From AC-32 sp963716865 (GTDB taxonomy: Bacteria > Actinomycetota > Thermoleophilia > Gaiellales > Gaiellaceae), in the NCBI GenBank assembly GCA_963716865.1, contig CAVQUF010000001.1, positions 62,001 to 126,000 of the forward strand: a stretch of DNA of 64,000 nt. Direction: 5' to 3'. Under the pieces are notes generated by a model that was given only the letters and a program-made list of their open reading frames with translations, did not search any database and was not told where the DNA came from. A program made the translations under genes and the position numbers. Positions 16,106 to 23,720 of the stretch are shown in pieces (the first letter of the stretch is position 1; each line of letters starts with the position of its first letter).

Positions 16106-16473
16106 GTCGCCTTGAACGTGCCCTTCATGCCGAACAGGGCGTGACTGTCGATCGTGCACTTGAAGGGGTACTTCTTCCCTTTCTTCAGCGTCACCTTGAG
16201 CGGCTTCGCCGTCTTGCCGGACTTGATGTTCGGCGTCTTCTTCCCGGCGATCTTGAAGTCGTGGGCGATCTTGCCCTTGTTCGTGACCTTGAAGATCACG
16301 ACGCCGGCGGGCGCGCTCTTCTTCGAGAGGATGAACTTGTACTCCTTGGCGATGACCTTGATGGTCGTCGTCTTCTGCTTGGCCGCCGGGTGGGCGGCGG
16401 CGAAGGGAGCGACGGCGAACACGGTCGCCGCGACCGCGGCAGCCGCCGCGAGCAGGTAGAGCGTGCGCTTCAT
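16102..16473 (-). CDS. Secreted cupredoxin-like copper protein
   Basis: 123 aa from ATG 16473, with GAGGAG 5 nt upstream (GTG 16485 is a less likely in-frame start). A signal peptide (MKRTLYLLAAAAAVAATV, cleavage near AAAHPAA) leads to a single Lys-rich beta-barrel domain. The type 1 copper site is visible: His in IAHDF, then C-x4-H-x4-M in KCTIDSHALFGM. Probably a soluble or surface-bound electron carrier. It is convergent with mec and shares CTAG with it. Confidence 0.85.
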   Translation of the reverse strand: MKRTLYLLAAAAAVAATVFAVAPFAAAHPAAKQKTTTIKVIAKEYKFILSKKSAPAGVVIFKVTNKGKIAHDFKIAGKKTPNIKSGKTAKPLKVTLKKGKKYPFKCTIDSHALFGMKGTFKAT

Positions 16474-16514
16474 GGATCTCCTCACTTCGGGAACCCCGTC
16501 CCGGGCAAGGGTAC

Positions 16515-17825
16515 CTACGACGCCTCTTCGAGTCGCTCCTTGTCCTTCGCCGGCGTGTGCGGCGTGAGCTCGACCTCGAGCCGCTGGATCCGGGAGCCCT
16601 CGACCTCGAGCACCTTGAAGCGGCAGCCGTCGTGCTCGACCTCGTCGCCGGGCTCGGGGGCGCGGCCGAGCAGGCCGAAGACGAGCCCTCCGATCGTGTG
16701 GTAGTCCTCGATCGGCAGCTCGCGCTGGAGCTGCTCGTTGAAGTCGTCGACCGGGAAGGTCCCGGCGATGCGCATGCGGCCGTCCTCGAGCCGCTCGATC
16801 GACTCGTCGGGCAGGTCGAACTCGTCCTCGATCTCACCGACGATCTCCTCGAGCAGGTCCTCGAGCGTGACGATCCCCTCGAGCTCGCCGTACTCGTCGA
16901 CCACGATCGCCAGGTGCTGGTTCGTGCGCCGGAACTCGCTCAGCAGCGCCGCGAGGTCCTTCGTCTCGGGGACGATGTGCGCCGGCCGCAGCAGCTGCTC
17001 GAGCTGCACGCCCGCTATCCCGCGGTCGACGAGCGCCGAGAAGAGGTCGCGCACGTGCAGCACGCCCACGATGTCGTCCATAGAGCTCCGGTAGACCGGG
17101 TAGCGCGTGTACGGCGACTCGATCACCGCGGCGAGCGCCTCCTCGGGCGGCAGCTCCACCGAGAGGGCGACCACGTCGGGGCGCGGCACCATCACGTCCG
17201 AGGCCTCCTTGTCGGCGAAGTCGAAGACCTTGTAGAGCATCTCCTGCTCCTGCTGCTCGATCTCGCCCGACTCGGTCGAGTGCGAGACGAGCATCTTCAG
17301 CTCAGCTTCGGAGTGCACCAGGTCCTCGCCTCCCGGAGGCTCGACGCCGAGCGCACGCAGCATCAGCTCGCTCGAGCGCTGGAGGAACCAGATCAACGGC
17401 TTGAGGACGATGAAGAAGCCGCGCACCGGCGCCGAGACTGCGAGCGCGGTCCGCTCCGAGTAGCGCAGCGCGATGCCCTTCGGCACGAGCTCGCCCACGA
17501 CGACGTGGAGGAACGTGATGATCAGGAATGCGAAGGCAAAGGCGATCGCCGTGGCGAGAAACGGGTCGAAGACCTGCGCGAGCACCTGCTCGCCGACAGC
17601 GCCGATCGCCAGGCTGGTCGCGGTCACGCCGAGCTGCATCGCGGCAATGAACCGCGGCGGGTCGGCGGTGATCTGGAGCACCGAGCGGGCGCGCCGGTTG
17701 CCCTGCTCCTCCAGCTCGCGGAGGCGCGTACGTCGCGCGGTCACGAGGCCGTATTCGGCCGCGACGAAGTAGCCGTTCAGCAAAATGAGCGCCGCGACGG
17801 CGAGGAGTTCGAAGAAGAGGGTCAC
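16515..17825 (-). CDS. CorC/HlyC-type membrane protein (CNNM-CBS-CorC_HlyC)
   Basis: 436 aa, three-module architecture. The N-terminal CNNM/DUF21 domain has about four spans (LLAVAALILLNGYFVAAEYG and onward), followed by two CBS domains (about 205-330; VMVPRPDVVAL, DDIVGVLHVRDLF, DEYGELEGIVTLEDLLEEIVG) and a C-terminal FAD-binding-like transporter-associated domain (GTFPVDDFNEQL, IGGLVFGLLGRAPEPGD). Members are called hemolysin or magnesium/cobalt efflux proteins; metal ion transport is the best supported role. The GTG is preceded by a GCCCC/GGGGC stem. Confidence 0.9.
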   Translation of the reverse strand: MTLFFELLAVAALILLNGYFVAAEYGLVTARRTRLRELEEQGNRRARSVLQITADPPRFIAAMQLGVTATSLAIGAVGEQVLAQVFDPFLATAIAFAFAFLIITFLHVVVGELVPKGIALRYSERTALAVSAPVRGFFIVLKPLIWFLQRSSELMLRALGVEPPGGEDLVHSEAELKMLVSHSTESGEIEQQEQEMLYKVFDFADKEASDVMVPRPDVVALSVELPPEEALAAVIESPYTRYPVYRSSMDDIVGVLHVRDLFSALVDRGIAGVQLEQLLRPAHIVPETKDLAALLSEFRRTNQHLAIVVDEYGELEGIVTLEDLLEEIVGEIEDEFDLPDESIERLEDGRMRIAGTFPVDDFNEQLQRELPIEDYHTIGGLVFGLLGRAPEPGDEVEHDGCRFKVLEVEGSRIQRLEVELTPHTPAKDKERLEEAS

Positions 17826-17878
17826 GCCCCGCGCTCCGGGGCCCGGGTACTAGGCGGTTTGTCGTCGTCCAACAGGAT

Positions 17879-18826
17879 CTACGCCGAAGTATAGGAGACG
17901 GTGCCGCCGTCCCCGGCGCGCCGGGCTCGGCCCTCGCCCACGAGCCGCTCCAGGTGCGCGAGCGCCTCGGCGAGGGCGAAGCGGCGGCCGCTCGCGTCGA
18001 GGTTCGCGTCGAAGAGCGCGAGCGAGACCTCGTAGCCGGTGCGTGCTCCTCCGGCGAGCGCGGCCGCGGCCTCGTCGAGCCGTTCGCGGTGGTGCTCGAT
18101 GAGCTCTCGCGCGCGCGAGACCGGATCGTCGATCGGCGGCCCGTGGCCGGGCAGGGCGAGCGAGGGCGCGAGCTCGATCGCGCGCGCGAGCGAGTCGAGG
18201 TAGTCGCCGAGCGGATCTGGCAGCGAGTCCGGGTAGAGCCCGACCGTCGGCGTGATCCCGCCCAGAAGGTGGTCGCCGGCGACGAGCACGTCGCCGCGCA
18301 GCAGGCAGACGTGCCCGTCGGCGTGGCCGGGGAGCTCGAGCACGCGCCAGCCGTCCACGTCGTCGCCCTCGCCGATCCGCTGCGGCTCGCGGGCGAAGCG
18401 GATGAAGGGAGCGAGCGTGCGAGATTCCTCGCGCAGCTCCTCGGCCACCCCGCCTGGGAGGCCGTTGGCCCGCAGGTGGTCGGTCAGGCGCTCCGACCAG
18501 TCCGCGCGCCCCCAGACTCGCTCGCACTGCTCGTAGTCGCGAGCGCCCTGCAGCACGGTGGCGCCCGTGAGCGCCTGCGCGTCCTCGCCGCCGCCGGCGT
18601 GGTCGGGATGGAAGTGCGTGATGACGATCCGCACGACCGGCGCGTCGAGCTCGTCCAGCACCGGCGCCCAGCGCGCCTCCGCGTCCGGCAGGCCCAGCCC
18701 GGTGTCGACGAGCGTCCACCCTTCCGTCCCCGGGAGGAGGTAGCAGTGCACGTGGTCGATCCCGAGCGGGAGCGGAAAGGTGAGACGCCGAATGCCGCCG
18801 GGCAGCTCGTCCACGGACGCATTCAA
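17879..18826 (-). CDS. Metallo-beta-lactamase-fold hydrolase
   Basis: 315 aa. The dinuclear zinc motif THFHPDHAGG (around residues 70-79), a His in LPGHADGH, Asp in VAGDHLLGG and His in LPGHGPP complete the MBL site. A C-terminal winged-helix-like region (LFDANLDASGRRFALAEALAHLERL) resembles LACTB2-type members. TTG 18826 and GTG 18814 are alternative starts. Likely a cytosolic thioester or phosphoester hydrolase; substrate unknown. A 23-bp palindrome lies 32 bp upstream. Confidence 0.85.
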   Translation of the reverse strand: MNASVDELPGGIRRLTFPLPLGIDHVHCYLLPGTEGWTLVDTGLGLPDAEARWAPVLDELDAPVVRIVITHFHPDHAGGGEDAQALTGATVLQGARDYEQCERVWGRADWSERLTDHLRANGLPGGVAEELREESRTLAPFIRFAREPQRIGEGDDVDGWRVLELPGHADGHVCLLRGDVLVAGDHLLGGITPTVGLYPDSLPDPLGDYLDSLARAIELAPSLALPGHGPPIDDPVSRARELIEHHRERLDEAAAALAGGARTGYEVSLALFDANLDASGRRFALAEALAHLERLVGEGRARRAGDGGTVSYTSA

Positions 18827-18858
18827 CCCGTCCGCCTCGGACGGCCGCGACCGACGAG

Positions 18859-18881
18859 TTAGTAACAGACTGTTACTTGGA
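18859..18881 (+). repeat. 23-bp palindromic repeat, copy 1
   Basis: TTAGTAACAGACTGTTACT plus TGGA: 8-bp arms AGTAACAG/CTGTTACT around one base. The reverse complement of 43459-43481 matches at 22 of 23 positions. Here it lies just upstream of the MBL hydrolase gene. Confidence 0.6.
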
Positions 18882-18940
18882 GTGTCTGAGCGCGCTCGCC
18901 GGCGCGCCGGCGCACGCCCTTTGGCAGAGTCTCGCTCGCC

Positions 18941-19437
18941 TTGGCTGACCTCGCTCCTGCCGCCGACAATGCGCCGGTCGACTGGATCGTCAACGGCTTA
19001 CGCGGCTTCGCCGAGTCTGTCCTCTCGCTGGTCCCGGTGGGTTTCCGGCCTACGTGCGCGTGCTCCACCCCGCCCACCGGCTGGTCGGGGTAGATTGGAT
19101 CCCGTCCGCTGGTCGGAGGTCGTGGCGGTGAACGGCACGCGCGTGCCCCCGGCGATGCAACTCGAGGTGCTCACGGGTATCGCGGGCTCCCACGTACCCC
19201 AGCCGGGCGTATTCGAGAGAGCCCTCCAGAGGTCGGATGGCTCCCTCGTGAGTTGGCGCCGCCGATTGCCGCCGTGCTCGCGAGACACACGGCGGCGCCT
19301 GACCGGTGCTGGTTCGCGATCTGGGAGGGGATCGGCGGCCTCGGCGACAGCATCCTCCGAGCACCTAAGTTCCACGTACCGCACCGCGCGTACCACCTGC
19401 TGGTCGGGCCGGTCGAAGGCATCGCGACCACCTCAAC
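18941..19437 (+). pseudogene. Decayed gene, conserved protein fragments in three frames
   Basis: Protein-like segments follow one another in shifting frames. 18941 onward reads APVDWIVNGLRGFAESVL; from 19048 AYVRVLHPAHRLVGVD; from 19098 DPVRWSEVVAVNG..PPAMQLEVLTG..QPGVFERAL; and from about 19232 APPIAAVLARHTAAPDRCWF with AIWEGIGGLG and PHRAYHLLVGPV. Together they resemble a conserved actinobacterial protein with a CWFAxWEGxGG motif, of unknown function. At least three frame changes make it non-functional. The 660-bp stretch 18827-19487 has no other gene. Confidence 0.7.
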
Positions 19438-19451
19438 CCGCAGCCCTCGAC

Positions 19452-19480
19452 TTAACGCATACGAACGTATGTTCTATACT
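19452..19480 (+). promoter_or_regulatory. SOS-type promoter with LexA-like box
   Basis: TTAACG (19452-19457, -35) and TATACT (19475-19480, -10) are 17 bp apart. The spacer holds CGAACGTATGTTC (19462-19474), a match to the gram-positive LexA consensus CGAAC-N4-GTTC. The -10 ends seven nt before the GTG at 19488, so the mRNA should be leaderless and repressed by LexA. Confidence 0.65.
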
Positions 19481-19487
19481 CCTCCGG

Positions 19488-20384
19488 GTGCGCACGGAGT
19501 ACCGGGAGGAGCCTTGCAAGGCCGCGCTCAACCGCGTCAAGGGGATGGCGTTCGACTGGTCGCTGAACCCGTACATGGGCTGCGTCCACCGCTGCACGTT
19601 CTGCTACGTGCGCGCCTACGAGCTCCGCGCCGACCGGCCGTTCGACGACCGCTACGGCAGCTCTATTCGGATCAAGACGAATGTGGTCGAGGTGCTACGC
19701 CGCGAGCTGGCGAAGGCGAGCTGGGAGCGCGAGCCCGTCGCGATCGGCGCGGCCACCGACCCTTACCAGCCGGCCGAGGGGCGCTACCGGCTGACCCGGG
19801 GCTGCATCGAGACGCTCGCGAACGCGTCCAATCCGTTCAGCCTGATCACCCGCGGGCCGCTGGTCGTCCGCGACGTGGACGTCCTCGCGGAGGCCGCCAG
19901 GCGCGCGAGCGTCTCCGTCACGTTCTCGATTCCCACACTGGACGAGGACGTCTGGCGGCGGACCGAGCCCGGTACCGCGCATCCGCGCCAGCGGCTCAGG
20001 GCCCTGAAGACGCTCGTCGAGGCAGGGGTCAAGGCCAGCGTCGGGATGGCGCCGATCCTCCCCGGGATCTCCGACCGGCCCGAGCAGCTCGAGGAGGTCG
20101 TGCGCGCGGCGCGCGAGGCCGGCGCCTGCGGCGTCTGGTCGAACCTGCTCTTCCTCCGCCCGGGCACACGCGAGCACTTCCTGGAAGCCCTGGCGCGCGA
20201 CTTCCCCGAGCAGCTCGATCGGTACGAGCGCCTCTACGCCCGCCGCGCCTACCTCGGCGCCGAGCAGGCCAAGCCGATCCGCGTCGAGGTCGCGGCGCTC
20301 GCGCGTCGCCACGGCGTGCGCGACCGGCGGCGACAGCCGATCGCGCCCGAGCCCGAGCCCGAGCAGCTTCTGCTCGTCTTGTGA
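19488..20384 (+). CDS. Radical SAM protein, Rv2578c / SplB-like family
   Basis: 298 aa. The iron-sulfur motif is MGCVHRCTFCYVRAYE (C-x3-C-x2-C: Cys32, Cys36, Cys39), preceded by the family pattern NRVKGMAFDWSLNPY. Other marks are IGAATDPYQPAEGRYRLTR, LITRGPLVVRD and ILPGISD. This is the Rv2578c type, related to spore-photoproduct-lyase-like enzymes; substrate not known. The upstream LexA-like box points to a DNA-damage role, and I recall the mycobacterial homologue as LexA-regulated (memory only). GTG 19488 (VRTEYREEPC) fits the promoter. Confidence 0.9.
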   Translation: MRTEYREEPCKAALNRVKGMAFDWSLNPYMGCVHRCTFCYVRAYELRADRPFDDRYGSSIRIKTNVVEVLRRELAKASWEREPVAIGAATDPYQPAEGRYRLTRGCIETLANASNPFSLITRGPLVVRDVDVLAEAARRASVSVTFSIPTLDEDVWRRTEPGTAHPRQRLRALKTLVEAGVKASVGMAPILPGISDRPEQLEEVVRAAREAGACGVWSNLLFLRPGTREHFLEALARDFPEQLDRYERLYARRAYLGAEQAKPIRVEVAALARRHGVRDRRRQPIAPEPEPEQLLLVL

Positions 20385-20409
20385 CGATCCGTATGAGACT
20401 CTCGCAGGA

Positions 20410-20430
20410 CCGGCATCGCTAGCGTGCCGG
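20410..20430 (+). terminator. Hairpin after the radical SAM gene
   Basis: CCGGCA and TGCCGG pair around TCGCTAGCG. No T-run follows. The sequence GGCATCGCTAGCG also occurs in the tail of repeat copy A (6643-6655), so it may be a remnant of that repeat. Confidence 0.4.
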
Positions 20431-20454
20431 CCGGACTCAACCGAAGGGGGAGAG

Positions 20455-21567
20455 ATGCGTAGATCCAAACGGCCGCTCCTCGGCCTGTTCGTCGCCCTGT
20501 TCCTGCTGGTCGCCGCGGCCAGCTCGGCCCAGGCAGGCGGCGGTCACCACGGCAAGGGGAATGGACCCGGCCACGGCCACCACGGCAAGAAGGTCGTCGT
20601 CGGTCCGGGCCAGTCGATCCAGGCGGCCGTCGACGCCGCCAAGCCGGGGACGACGATCTACGTCTTCGGGACGCACCAGGAGAACGTCGCGATCACGACC
20701 GACAGGATCACGCTGATCGGGATCCACGCGGTTCTCGAGCCGGCGGCGACGCCGACGCAGAACGCGTGCCAAGATCCGACCAACCCGGGCGACGTGAACG
20801 GGTTCTGCGTGCTCGGAGACGTCGACTTCGACACCGGGGTCGTGAACCGCGAGGTCAAGAACGTGACCATCGAGGGGTTCACGGTCCAGGGGTTCAGCGA
20901 CTCCGGGATCGTCGCCTTCGGCGCCCACAACGCCACCTTCGCGTGGAACGTGGCCGACGACAACGACGAGTACGGCATCACGGCGTTCGCCTCGACCGGG
21001 ACGCGGATGCTCTTCAACCACGCGTCCGGAGCCGGCGAGGCCGGCTTCTACATCGGCGACTCGCCCAACGCAGGCGCGAAGGTCTTCGGCAACGAGAGCG
21101 CCGACAGCACGTTCGGCCTTCTGGTCCGGAACGCGGAGCACGCGAAGGTCGCCCACAACTCGTTCCACGGCAACTGCGTGGGAGCGGTCGTGCTGGCGGA
21201 TGCACCCGGCCCCGCGGGTTTCGTCCGGTTCAGGGGCAACCGCATCAAGGGCAACACGAAGGCCTGCCCGGTCAGCGAGGACCTCGACACCCCGCTGTCG
21301 GGCATCGGCATCGCGCTCGCTGGCGCACACGACGTGACGATCAAGGGCAACCTGATCACCGGCAACGCGCCCTCGGGCGACACCGCGTTCAGCGGAGGCG
21401 TGGTCGTCGTCTCGGGCGACGCCGGCACTGCCCCGTCGAACAACACCGTGAAGGGCAACGTCATCCTGAAGAACAGCAACGACATCTTCTGGGACGGTAC
21501 GGGTACCGGAAACGTCTTCAAGAAGAACGTCTGCAAGACGAGCACCCCGGGAGGGCTCTGTCACTGA
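20455..21567 (+). CDS. Secreted parallel beta-helix protein (pectate-lyase-like fold)
   Basis: 370 aa. The signal peptide MRRSKRPLLGLFVALFLL is followed by a Gly/His-rich linker (GGGHHGKGNGPGHGHHGKK, possibly metal-binding). SIQAAVDAAKPGTTIYVFGT is the usual start of NosD/pectate-lyase beta-helices, and repeated turns follow (NVTIEGFTVQG, DSGIVAFGAHNAT, YGITAFAS, NTVKGNVILKN). No catalytic residues are identifiable, so binding or structural roles are possible. A strong GGGGGAGAG site precedes the ATG. Stands alone between a hairpin and a strong terminator. Confidence 0.8.
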   Translation: MRRSKRPLLGLFVALFLLVAAASSAQAGGGHHGKGNGPGHGHHGKKVVVGPGQSIQAAVDAAKPGTTIYVFGTHQENVAITTDRITLIGIHAVLEPAATPTQNACQDPTNPGDVNGFCVLGDVDFDTGVVNREVKNVTIEGFTVQGFSDSGIVAFGAHNATFAWNVADDNDEYGITAFASTGTRMLFNHASGAGEAGFYIGDSPNAGAKVFGNESADSTFGLLVRNAEHAKVAHNSFHGNCVGAVVLADAPGPAGFVRFRGNRIKGNTKACPVSEDLDTPLSGIGIALAGAHDVTIKGNLITGNAPSGDTAFSGGVVVVSGDAGTAPSNNTVKGNVILKNSNDIFWDGTGTGNVFKKNVCKTSTPGGLCH

Positions 21568-21574
21568 GCCCGCA

Positions 21575-21604
21575 GGCGAGGGGCCGCTCCGGCGGCCCCT
21601 CGCC
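21575..21604 (+). terminator. Strong hairpin terminator
   Basis: GGCGAGGGGCCGC (21575-21587) pairs perfectly with GCGGCCCCTCGCC (21592-21604) around TCCG: 13 bp, 7 bp downstream of the beta-helix gene stop. No T-run, as often in high-GC actinobacteria. Confidence 0.7.
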
Positions 21605-21644
21605 GACCCGAAAACCTCCGACCCGCCGCCTACAATCCGCGTGC

Positions 21645-22292
21645 GTGGCAGAGCAGGCCGTCGAACAGCGCAAGAACGGGGAGATCACGTGCCTGATCGT
21701 GGACGACCACGAGGTCGTCCGCGAGGGGTTGCGGCTCTCGCTGTCGCGCGCGCCTCACATCCGCGTCGTCGGTGAGGCGGCCGACGGGGCCACTGCAGTC
21801 GCGCTGGCCGAGAGGCGCAAGCCGAACGTCGTGATCATGGACGTCCGCATGCCCGGGATGGACGGGCTCGAGGCGACGAAGATCCTGACGCAGAAGGTGC
21901 CGGAGACGGCCGTGCTGATCTTCACCGCCTACAGCGAGCGAAGCCTCCTCGCCCGCGGCCTCGAGTCGGGCGCAAAGGGATACATCCTCAAGGAGGCGCC
22001 CCACCAGACGCTGCTGAACGCGATCGAGAAGGTCGCCGCGGGCGAGGACTTCCGCGACCCGGCCCTGCTGCCGGCCTTCGTCTCCGGAGTGCAGGAGGGC
22101 ATGCTGACCGGGCGCGAGCGCGAGATCCTGCAGCTCCTCGCAGACGGGATGTCGAATGCTGACGTCGCCGCGCGCCTCTTCATCAGCCAGGAGACGGTCA
22201 AGAGCCACGTGCGGCACATCCTCACGAAGCTCGAGGCCGACACGCGGACGCACGCCGTAGCGATTGCGCTTCGCGACGCGATCATCGACTAG
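21645..22292 (+). CDS. NarL/LuxR-family response regulator
   Basis: 215 aa from GTG 21645. The receiver domain has CLIVDDHEVVREGL, the phospho-Asp in VVIMDVRMPGMDG and the Lys in YILKEAP. The C-terminal LuxR-type helix-turn-helix reads LTGREREILQLLADGMSN and ISQETVKSHVRHILTKL. TACAAT (21631-21636) ends 8 nt before the start, so a leaderless mRNA is likely. The 3' end overlaps the kinase gene, its certain partner. Confidence 0.93.
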   Translation: MAEQAVEQRKNGEITCLIVDDHEVVREGLRLSLSRAPHIRVVGEAADGATAVALAERRKPNVVIMDVRMPGMDGLEATKILTQKVPETAVLIFTAYSERSLLARGLESGAKGYILKEAPHQTLLNAIEKVAAGEDFRDPALLPAFVSGVQEGMLTGREREILQLLADGMSNADVAARLFISQETVKSHVRHILTKLEADTRTHAVAIALRDAIID

Positions 22293-23466
22293 GTCCTCGG
22301 GCCGGCGGGCCGCGCTGCTCGTCGGGGCGGTGGCTGCGGCAGCGGTCATCTCGCTCGTCGGTCTGGCGCTGCGCTCGAAGTGGCTCGCATTCGTCGGGCT
22401 CGCAATCGCGATCTCCGTCGCGGCCGCCTTCGCGCTCAACCTGATCGTCACCGAGCGGCGCCGCCACGAGGTGGCGGAGGAGGAGCTCGCGGCGGAGTCG
22501 AGTTTCCTGGAGTCACTGGTCGACTCGATGGGCGCGATCGCCTCGGCCCACGACTCCGAGCAGGTGCTGGAGCGGACGCGCCGCGAGGCGAAGCGGCTCT
22601 TCGGCGCCAAGGCGACGCTGCTGCCGCCGGGCACGCCGCCGCACTCGGCGGGCGCGGTCGTGCTGCCGCTCGTGATCCGCGGCGAGGAGATCGGGGCGCT
22701 CGAGCTGACCCGCTCCCGGCCGCTCGACCGCGGGGAGCTTGCGCGCGCGGCGCTGCTGGCCGACTTCGCGACGCGAACGATCGAGAACACGCGCCTGCTC
22801 GCGGAGGCGCGGGTGCGGGAAGTCGAGCGGGCCCGGCTCTCGGACCAGCTGATCACGGCCGAGCAGGACGAGCGCCGGCGGCTCGCGCTCTTCCTCCACG
22901 ACGGGCCCGTGCAGTCGCTCTCCGGGATCAGCCTGATGCTCGACGCCGTGATCGACTCGCTCGAGGGCGACAGGCTGGACGAGGCGAACCGCATCCTGGG
23001 CTCCGCGCTCGCGCGGCACCGCGACACGATCCGCTCGTTGCGCGACCTCTCCTTCCAGATCGAGCCTGTCGTGCTCCGCGATCAGGGGTTCGGGCCGGCC
23101 GTGCGCACGTTCTCCGAGCAGGTGGCGCTGGCGAACCAGATCCAGATCGACCTCGACATCGACGCGGCCGAAGGCCTCGGCGAGAATGCGCGGGTCGGCC
23201 TCTACCAGATCATCCGCGAGGCGGTGAACCACGCGATCCACCGCGGGCCGCCGACCCGGATCTCGATCCGCGTGACGGAGGCCGAGGACGGGAGCGTCGA
23301 GGCGCTGATCTCCGACGACGGCGCCGGCGAGCGGCGGCGGGCGACCTTCGACGCGATCGAGGAACGCGCGCGGACGCTGAGCGGGAGCCTGCTCGTGGAG
23401 GCCGGCCAGGACGGAGGCACCGCCGTCCGCGTCGTCGTGCCCTCGTACGTGGCCCACCCCGCCTGA
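22264..23466 (+). CDS. Sensor histidine kinase (GAF, HisKA_3 type)
   Basis: Partner of the NarL-type regulator. Two closely spaced transmembrane helices (about residues 15-36 and 38-62) make a short membrane anchor. A GAF-like domain follows (SSFLESLVDSMGAIASAHDS to FATRTIENTRLL). The HisKA_3 box is DERRRLALFLHDGPVQSLSG; the N-box IIREAVNHAIHRG and G1 ISDDGAGERRR form the ATPase. TTG 22264 overlaps the regulator end by 29 nt and is chosen because later starts would cut the first span. The signal is probably intracellular. Confidence 0.88.
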   Translation: MRFATRSSTRSSGRRAALLVGAVAAAAVISLVGLALRSKWLAFVGLAIAISVAAAFALNLIVTERRRHEVAEEELAAESSFLESLVDSMGAIASAHDSEQVLERTRREAKRLFGAKATLLPPGTPPHSAGAVVLPLVIRGEEIGALELTRSRPLDRGELARAALLADFATRTIENTRLLAEARVREVERARLSDQLITAEQDERRRLALFLHDGPVQSLSGISLMLDAVIDSLEGDRLDEANRILGSALARHRDTIRSLRDLSFQIEPVVLRDQGFGPAVRTFSEQVALANQIQIDLDIDAAEGLGENARVGLYQIIREAVNHAIHRGPPTRISIRVTEAEDGSVEALISDDGAGERRRATFDAIEERARTLSGSLLVEAGQDGGTAVRVVVPSYVAHPA

Positions 23467-23513
23467 GAGCCGCGAGCTTGCGCCGACCGCGAGATCGTCT
23501 CTAGGATCGGAGC

Positions 23514-23720
23514 GTGGAGGACGGACACCCGCGGCACGGCACGCACCTTCGCTTCGTTTGGACGGCGACCGGCTACGAGCTGCGCGAGCGCGACGGCGAC
23601 GCGCCCGCGGTCGGCGAGGACGTCGAGGAGGACGAGATGCGGCTGCGGGTGAGCAAGGTCGCGCCCTCCCCGCTTCCCGGCGACACGCGCCGCTGCGCGT
23701 ACCTCCAGCCGATCACCTGA
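23514..23720 (+). CDS. Small hypothetical protein
   Basis: 68 aa, acidic in the middle (VGEDVEEDEMRLRVSKVAP) with no membrane span or cysteine cluster. TAGGAT (23502-23507) ends six nt before the GTG, the leaderless geometry, which supports expression. The first 25 residues (THLRFVWTATGYELRERDGD) look like a short beta-rich fold. It overlaps the convergent FAD gene by 8 nt. Family not recognised. Confidence 0.55.
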   Translation: MEDGHPRHGTHLRFVWTATGYELRERDGDAPAVGEDVEEDEMRLRVSKVAPSPLPGDTRRCAYLQPIT

